A stretch of DNA of 9,639 nt. Source: Phycisphaerae bacterium (GTDB lineage: Bacteria; Planctomycetota; Phycisphaerae; Phycisphaerales; SM1A02). Positions 6,124 to 9,639 of this stretch are shown here, piece after piece. The stretch's first letter is position 1, and every line of letters starts with the position of its first letter. The notes beneath the pieces were generated by a model. It made no database searches. It was not told where the DNA came from and saw only the letters and a list, made by a program, of their open reading frames with translations. The translations under genes were made by a program, and so were the position numbers. The stretch lies in contig NYSW01000025.1 of the NCBI GenBank assembly GCA_002683195.1, positions 8,361 to 17,999 on the forward strand, given 5' to 3'.

Positions 6124-8616
6124 TCAGAAGGGCAGTTCGGCACTGAAACTGAAGACCTGAACCTGATCGGTTTCTTCCTTCTTGAGGGGAAACCCGAAAT
6201 CGAAGGCGAGCGGGGCGGGACCAAGAGCGGCAAGATAGAGCCGGATTCCCACGCCGACGGAGACGCGATAGTCCTCGAATCCCGGCGTGTCGGTGACGGT
6301 TCCGGTGTCCATGAAGATCACTCCGGCGAGGCCTTCGCCGACCAGCGGGACTTCGTACTGCGCTCCAGCGAAGAACAGCCAGTCTCCACCCACCGGTTCG
6401 GGTGAAATGGTGGCACCCGTGAAGGACTCGGTGCTCTTCGGACTGACCGTTCGGAAGTCGAGGCCTCGGAAACTCCGACCGCCCAGGTAGTACTTCTCGT
6501 AGGTCGGCGCATTGCCCGCGAAGATCCAGCCGACCTCGGTCTTCAATTTCAGGACCTGTTTCCGGCCGAGGAAGTCCTCGCTGATCTTGATGAAACTCGT
6601 CAAAGCCGCATCGATCTGCCAGAAGTCGACCTCTCCCTGAAGTGGGATCGCCTTGCCGACCGCCAGGGTGACCGCGGATCCCTTGCTGGGTCGGAAGGGG
6701 TCGTTGAAGGTGGTTCGTCGAAGTGAACCGGTCATCAGGGCGAAGAGATCGGGGCCTCGATCGTCGTAGCTCTGGATCGGTGTGGTGGTGTCGGTGAAGT
6801 TGGTCAGTTCGACCCGCTGGAGACCCGCAGAGACGTTGCCCACCCACACGTCACCCAGCCGTTGGCCCAGGGTGAGCGAGGTTCCGAGTCGCGACTCGTC
6901 GTATTCCCGGTAGATGCGGGTGCGGTAGTAGCCTGAAGCCTGGGCCGAGATGTCGCTCTCGAAGAGATGCGGTTCGGTGATGGACAGGTTGTAGAAACTG
7001 ACTTCGTTGCCGGGCGCCAGAGAGAGGTCGAACGCCTGGCCGGCACCGCGGAACGCCCGCCCGGCGAGCAGTTCTTCGGCCGTCATGGGGAAGTCCGCGA
7101 TGTCGAAGTTCTGCTGGCGGAACGAGAACTCTCCAAAGACTCCGCTGTCGGAGGCGAGACCGGCGCCGAAGTTGAAGGAACCGGTGTTTCGTTCCTTGAT
7201 CTCGACGATGATGTCGCGGACTTCGGGGTCGTCGACTTCCGGTTGCTGGACCGCGACCCGGACGTCGTTGAAGAGTCCGGTCGCATTGATTCGATTCTCC
7301 GCATCGTTGACCTGGATTCCGTCCAGCGGGCGGCCGGGACGAACGCGGATGAGGCGGCGGATCACCTTGTCCTTGGTGAGGAAGTTCCCTTGGATCTGGA
7401 TCAGGCCCGTGGTGGATTGGCGGCCCTCCTGAACGGAGATGAGCATGTCGAGTTCGGCTTGTTCTCCGACCCGGACGCTCTGCTCGGAGACCTGGACGTC
7501 CACGAAACCCATTTGCCGGTAGGCATCGCGGATGGCGTCGATGGTGCCATCCACTCGTGGCCGTTCGTAGGGGGCTCCCGGTCGGAGCTTGGCGAGGGAG
7601 AGCAACTGTTCGCTGGTGAACAGATTCAAGGGTGAATCGGATCCGCCCAGTGAAGTGATGTCGATACGGCGGAGACGGTAGCGACGTCCTTCGTCGACCA
7701 CGAAGACGACCTTGGCGTTCTTGGAGTCCGGACTCAGCATCACGCGGTGATCGACTCGTACGTCGACCCATCCGCGGGCCTTGTAGAAGGCGTCGAGCGC
7801 GGCGACATCGTCGATCAATCGATTGGGATCGAGTTCCCCCTTGCGGAAGAAGGGGATCGACGGCTTGGTCTGGATCTTGGAGCCCAGTTCGGCGGCGTCG
7901 TAATGACGATTGCCGACGAACTCGATTTCCTTGATTCGAACCCGAGGCCCTTCGACGATCACGAAGATCAGGATCCCCGCGTCCTCGAGTCTCGATTCAT
8001 CGACTCGCACTTCGGCGAGATAGTTCCCTTTGGTGCGATACAGGTCCTTGATTCGCAGCAGGGCCTGTTCAACCAGAAAGTCATCACGTGGGCCACCCGC
8101 GTAGAGCGGAATCTCCGCTCGCAGTTCCTGGTCCGAGACCAGGGTGTTCCCGACGGTCTGGACTTCGCGGATGATCGCTTGTTCGGCCAGCCGAAAGACC
8201 ACTCGAACGCTGCCATCGTTTTGAAGGATGGCATCCGCGGTCACCGTCTCGAACTGGCCGAGTCGATAGAGGGTCGCCACATCCTCCCGAATGGTCCCGG
8301 CTTCAAATGGTTGTCCGCTCGCGGTTCGGAGGTTGTTCCGGACCAGTCTCTCCTGGACCCGTTCGAGGCCTTCGAGGTCCACTTCGGAAATCGGTCGATC
8401 CGCGTAGGTCTCGTCCTCGATCTCCTGCCAGATCCCCGGGGCTGCCGTTGCGACCACGGGACACCAGAGACCGCCGAGCATCATCAGCAGAACGGCCAGC
8501 AGCCGGAATCGGCCGGGAACTCGTCCGCCGCGTTCGGCGGAGGGCGCCTGCGACGATCTGCGGCCCGCAAGGGCTGAAGTCGACGGGGGGCTGGAGTTCG
8601 GAGGACACGGTCGCAT
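6124..8616 (-). CDS. bamA: Outer membrane protein assembly factor BamA
   Basis: This 830-aa Omp85 protein folds and inserts outer-membrane beta-barrel proteins. Residues 36-59 (RFRLLAVLLMMLGGLWCPVVATA) are a signal peptide, preceded by an unusually long 35-residue leader. Five POTRA domains follow at about 72-144, 146-223, 225-310, 312-398 and 400-475, with typical FVGNRHYDAAEL and IQGNFLTKDKVIRRLIRVRPG starts and ...GLFNDV. The 16-strand barrel runs from about 478 to the end. It includes the loop-6 motif GGRSFRGLDF (712-721, the VRGY/F equivalent) and ends in FSAELPF with the terminal phenylalanine that serves as beta-signal. Between the first two barrel strands lies an insertion (residues about 505-526) of the kind I associate with planctomycete BamA. 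The ATG at 8616 has no visible Shine-Dalgarno, and no better start was found before the signal peptide. It heads the skp-lpxD-lpxC operon. Confidence 0.95.
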   Translation of the reverse strand: MRPCPPNSSPPSTSALAGRRSSQAPSAERGGRVPGRFRLLAVLLMMLGGLWCPVVATAAPGIWQEIEDETYADRPISEVDLEGLERVQERLVRNNLRTASGQPFEAGTIREDVATLYRLGQFETVTADAILQNDGSVRVVFRLAEQAIIREVQTVGNTLVSDQELRAEIPLYAGGPRDDFLVEQALLRIKDLYRTKGNYLAEVRVDESRLEDAGILIFVIVEGPRVRIKEIEFVGNRHYDAAELGSKIQTKPSIPFFRKGELDPNRLIDDVAALDAFYKARGWVDVRVDHRVMLSPDSKNAKVVFVVDEGRRYRLRRIDITSLGGSDSPLNLFTSEQLLSLAKLRPGAPYERPRVDGTIDAIRDAYRQMGFVDVQVSEQSVRVGEQAELDMLISVQEGRQSTTGLIQIQGNFLTKDKVIRRLIRVRPGRPLDGIQVNDAENRINATGLFNDVRVAVQQPEVDDPEVRDIIVEIKERNTGSFNFGAGLASDSGVFGEFSFRQQNFDIADFPMTAEELLAGRAFRGAGQAFDLSLAPGNEVSFYNLSITEPHLFESDISAQASGYYRTRIYREYDESRLGTSLTLGQRLGDVWVGNVSAGLQRVELTNFTDTTTPIQSYDDRGPDLFALMTGSLRRTTFNDPFRPSKGSAVTLAVGKAIPLQGEVDFWQIDAALTSFIKISEDFLGRKQVLKLKTEVGWIFAGNAPTYEKYYLGGRSFRGLDFRTVSPKSTESFTGATISPEPVGGDWLFFAGAQYEVPLVGEGLAGVIFMDTGTVTDTPGFEDYRVSVGVGIRLYLAALGPAPLAFDFGFPLKKEETDQVQVFSFSAELPF

Positions 8617-8648
8617 GGAGAACGGAAGGATACCGCGGACCCGTCACG

Positions 8649-8721
8649 GAACGTGGCGACCGCGACGCCGGGGCGTCGCGGTCGCGGGGGTTCTGGTGAC
8701 TGGGTGGCGGTCGCCACGTTC
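8649..8721. repeat. Nested inverted repeat in the bamA leader
   Basis: Two overlapping perfect inverted repeats lie here. The inner one is 14 bases (GCGACCGCGACGCC at 8656-8669 with its complement at 8672-8685) around a two-base centre. The outer one is 15 bases (GAACGTGGCGACCGC at 8649-8663 with its complement at 8707-8721). They share 8656-8663, which can pair with 8678-8685 or with 8707-8714 but not both. On the - strand the element begins 15 bases after the stop of the 34-aa peptide gene and ends 32 bases before the bamA ATG. There is no U-run after either hairpin. It could be an attenuator-type leader RNA, a Rho-dependent or GC-rich terminator, or a REP-like genomic repeat. Confidence 0.8.
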
Positions 8722-8736
8722 AAAGGTCGATCTGAA

Positions 8737-8841
8737 TCAGACGAAGACGGCGAACAGGAGGCCGGCTGCAATGGCCACCATCGCAAGCCGAAAGAGGGTC
8801 CCTCGATCATTCTCGTTGGTGGCGTGGGTCTGATTGGGCAT
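8737..8841 (-). CDS. Small single-span membrane peptide, 34 aa
   Basis: The short frame starts with ATG at 8841 and ends with TGA at 8737-8739. A strong Shine-Dalgarno, AAGGAG (complement of 8849-8854), sits seven bases before the ATG, the best ribosome site in the window. The peptide has a polar N terminus (MPNQTHATNENDRGTLFR, residues 1-18) and one hydrophobic stretch to the end (LAMVAIAAGLLFAVFV, residues 19-34). It is probably a tail-anchored inner-membrane peptide with its N terminus in the cytoplasm. I recognise no family. It precedes bamA on the same strand, with a 120-base gap holding a nested inverted repeat, so it may be an independent small protein or a leader peptide. Coding status rests on the ribosome site and the membrane-like composition. 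Confidence 0.65.
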   Translation of the reverse strand: MPNQTHATNENDRGTLFRLAMVAIAAGLLFAVFV

Positions 8842-8848
8842 GACGTAA

Positions 8849-8854
8849 CTCCTT
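8849..8854 (-). promoter_or_regulatory. Ribosome binding site of the 34-aa peptide gene
   Basis: AAGGAG on the - strand, with a seven-base spacer to the ATG at 8841. It is the main evidence that this short frame is translated, because most other genes in the window have only GGA or GGAG cores. Confidence 0.7.
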
Positions 8855-9022
8855 CTCATCTCCCTGGGGGCGACCCCCTCGGGGCCGCTGCCCAAACGTC
8901 GATTTCAGGAGGGGCCGGGGCAAGTGAAGCCTCGGATTCGCGGCTTCCTCCAGATCCCCTGATCCCTACGAACGGAATGTCGATTGGTGGCGAGAGGGCA
9001 CCCGCATCGCTACTGTGCCGCC
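8855..9022. promoter_or_regulatory. Divergent intergenic region between the small peptide gene and gcvT
   Basis: With 8842-8854, this is the 181-base gap between two divergent starts, so it should hold both promoters. No confident -35/-10 pair was found for either. It contains a hairpin at 8926-8947 (GAAGCC and GGCTTC arms with two further inner pairs), a five-base stem at 8866-8878 (GGGGG CGA CCCCC) in the leader of the small peptide, and a five-base stem at 8997-9019 (GGCAC/GTGCC) ending three bases before the gcvT ATG. I looked for the conserved core of a glycine riboswitch upstream of gcvT and did not see one. Confidence 0.4.
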
Positions 9023-9639
9023 ATGACCGATACCGCCGATCTCCAGTCGTCGCCGCTTCAGGCATTTCACGTCGAGCAAGGGGCGAAACTCGTCCCCTAT
9101 GCCGGGTGGCAACTTCCGCTCCACTACGGCTCCATCGGGGAGGAACATCTCTGGACGCGATCCAGTGGCAGCCTCTTCGATGTCTCGCACATGGGCCGCC
9201 TTCGAATTTCAGGGCGTCATGCCCGACGTTTCCTCGATCGGGTCTGCACCCGTTTGATTCGAGGCATGGTTCCCGGTCAGGTGCGATATTCCCTGGTCTG
9301 CAACGAGCAGGGCGGCTGTCTGGATGATGTCCTGGTCTACAGCTTCGCCGAGGATGACTACCTGGTGGTCTGCAACGGGGCGAATCGAGCTCGCATCCTG
9401 GAGCATTTCGAGCAGGTGAAGGCGGCGGAAAGCCTCGAATTCAAGCTTGATGACCAGACGATCTCGACCTGCATGGTCGCGATCCAAGGCCCGAAGGTGA
9501 TGGATCTGATCGGCGGAGTCTCCCGTGAAATCCCCACTCTGAAGCGGTATCGATTCACCGTGAAGAACGTGCTGGTGATGAAGATCATCGTGAGCCGGAC
9601 GGGCTACACCGGGGAAGATGGCGTGGAAGTGATTCTGGG
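9023..9639 (+). CDS. gcvT: Glycine cleavage system T protein (aminomethyltransferase), 5' part
   Basis: The frame runs from the ATG at 9023 to the right edge: 205 complete codons of a usual 360-370. GcvT takes the aminomethyl group from lipoylated H protein and gives ammonia and 5,10-methylene-tetrahydrofolate. Recognisable segments are FHVEQGAKLVPYAGWQLPLHYGSIGEEH (residues 15-42), SLFDVSHMGRLRISG (50-64), LVCNEQGGCLDDVLVY (91-106), VVCNGANR (115-122), AIQGPK (153-158) and SRTGYTGEDGVEV (191-203). The aspartate pair at 101-102 covers the position of D101, the folate-site residue of E. coli GcvT. The paralogous folate-binding YgfZ usually lacks the full FDVSHMG and SRTGYTGEDG pattern, so GcvT is preferred. 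The ATG has no visible Shine-Dalgarno and follows a small stem (8997-9019). It is divergent from the envelope cluster and functionally unrelated to it. Confidence 0.93.
   Translation, partial: MTDTADLQSSPLQAFHVEQGAKLVPYAGWQLPLHYGSIGEEHLWTRSSGSLFDVSHMGRLRISGRHARRFLDRVCTRLIRGMVPGQVRYSLVCNEQGGCLDDVLVYSFAEDDYLVVCNGANRARILEHFEQVKAAESLEFKLDDQTISTCMVAIQGPKVMDLIGGVSREIPTLKRYRFTVKNVLVMKIIVSRTGYTGEDGVEVIL

Noticed and set aside
6851..7771. Long Arg/Pro/Ser-rich - strand frame inside bamA.
   Set aside because: It is an out-of-frame shadow of BamA, whose own frame carries all POTRA and barrel motifs.
8842..9022. Glycine riboswitch upstream of gcvT.
   Set aside because: The conserved glycine aptamer core segments were not found in this gap.
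8653..9327. A + strand 224-codon frame covering the small peptide gene and the start of gcvT.
   Set aside because: It overlaps gcvT out of frame and crosses the inverted repeat. It has no motifs and its composition is shadow-like.

Overview
The window is GC-rich, gene-dense bacterial chromosome that looks like a Gram-negative, most probably a Planctomycetota (Phycisphaerae-like) genome. The lineage is an inference. It rests on the diderm envelope cluster, on the LpxC-FabZ fusion, and on a planctomycete-like insertion in the BamA barrel (NFDIADFP ... AFRGAGQAF). No tRNA, rRNA, CRISPR array, insertion sequence, phage gene or integration site was seen. Most of the window is ordinary housekeeping sequence.

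Layout. (1) At the left edge, on the + strand, is the 3' part of an M24 (Xaa-Pro aminopeptidase/prolidase-like) metallopeptidase, ending at 722. (2) From 748 to 8841 all genes lie on the - strand. In transcription order they are a 34-aa membrane peptide (8841-8737), bamA (8616-6124), two tandem skp/ompH-like chaperone genes (6059-5403 and 5359-4760), lpxD (4763-3693), a fused lpxC-fabZ (3647-2256), and two unrecognised genes (2053-1445 and 1392-748). This cluster converges on the M24 gene with only a 25-base gap. (3) From 9023 on, on the + strand, is the 5' part of gcvT (glycine cleavage T protein), divergent from the small peptide gene.

How the genes fit together. bamA, skp, skp, lpxD and lpxC-fabZ form an outer-membrane assembly module. 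Skp-like chaperones carry unfolded outer-membrane proteins to BamA, while LpxC and LpxD perform the second and third steps of lipid A synthesis. FabZ acts on the same 3-hydroxyacyl-ACP pool that lipid A acylation draws on. lpxA, which often accompanies fabZ in such clusters, is absent here. The two unknown genes that follow may belong to the module or may have their own promoter in the 202-base gap at 2054-2255.

The least explained stretch is the bamA leader. A 34-aa membrane peptide with a strong Shine-Dalgarno is followed by a nested inverted repeat (8649-8721) that can form two mutually exclusive hairpins, and then by bamA, which has no visible Shine-Dalgarno. This could be a riboregulator, a terminator or a REP-like repeat; the sequence alone does not decide.
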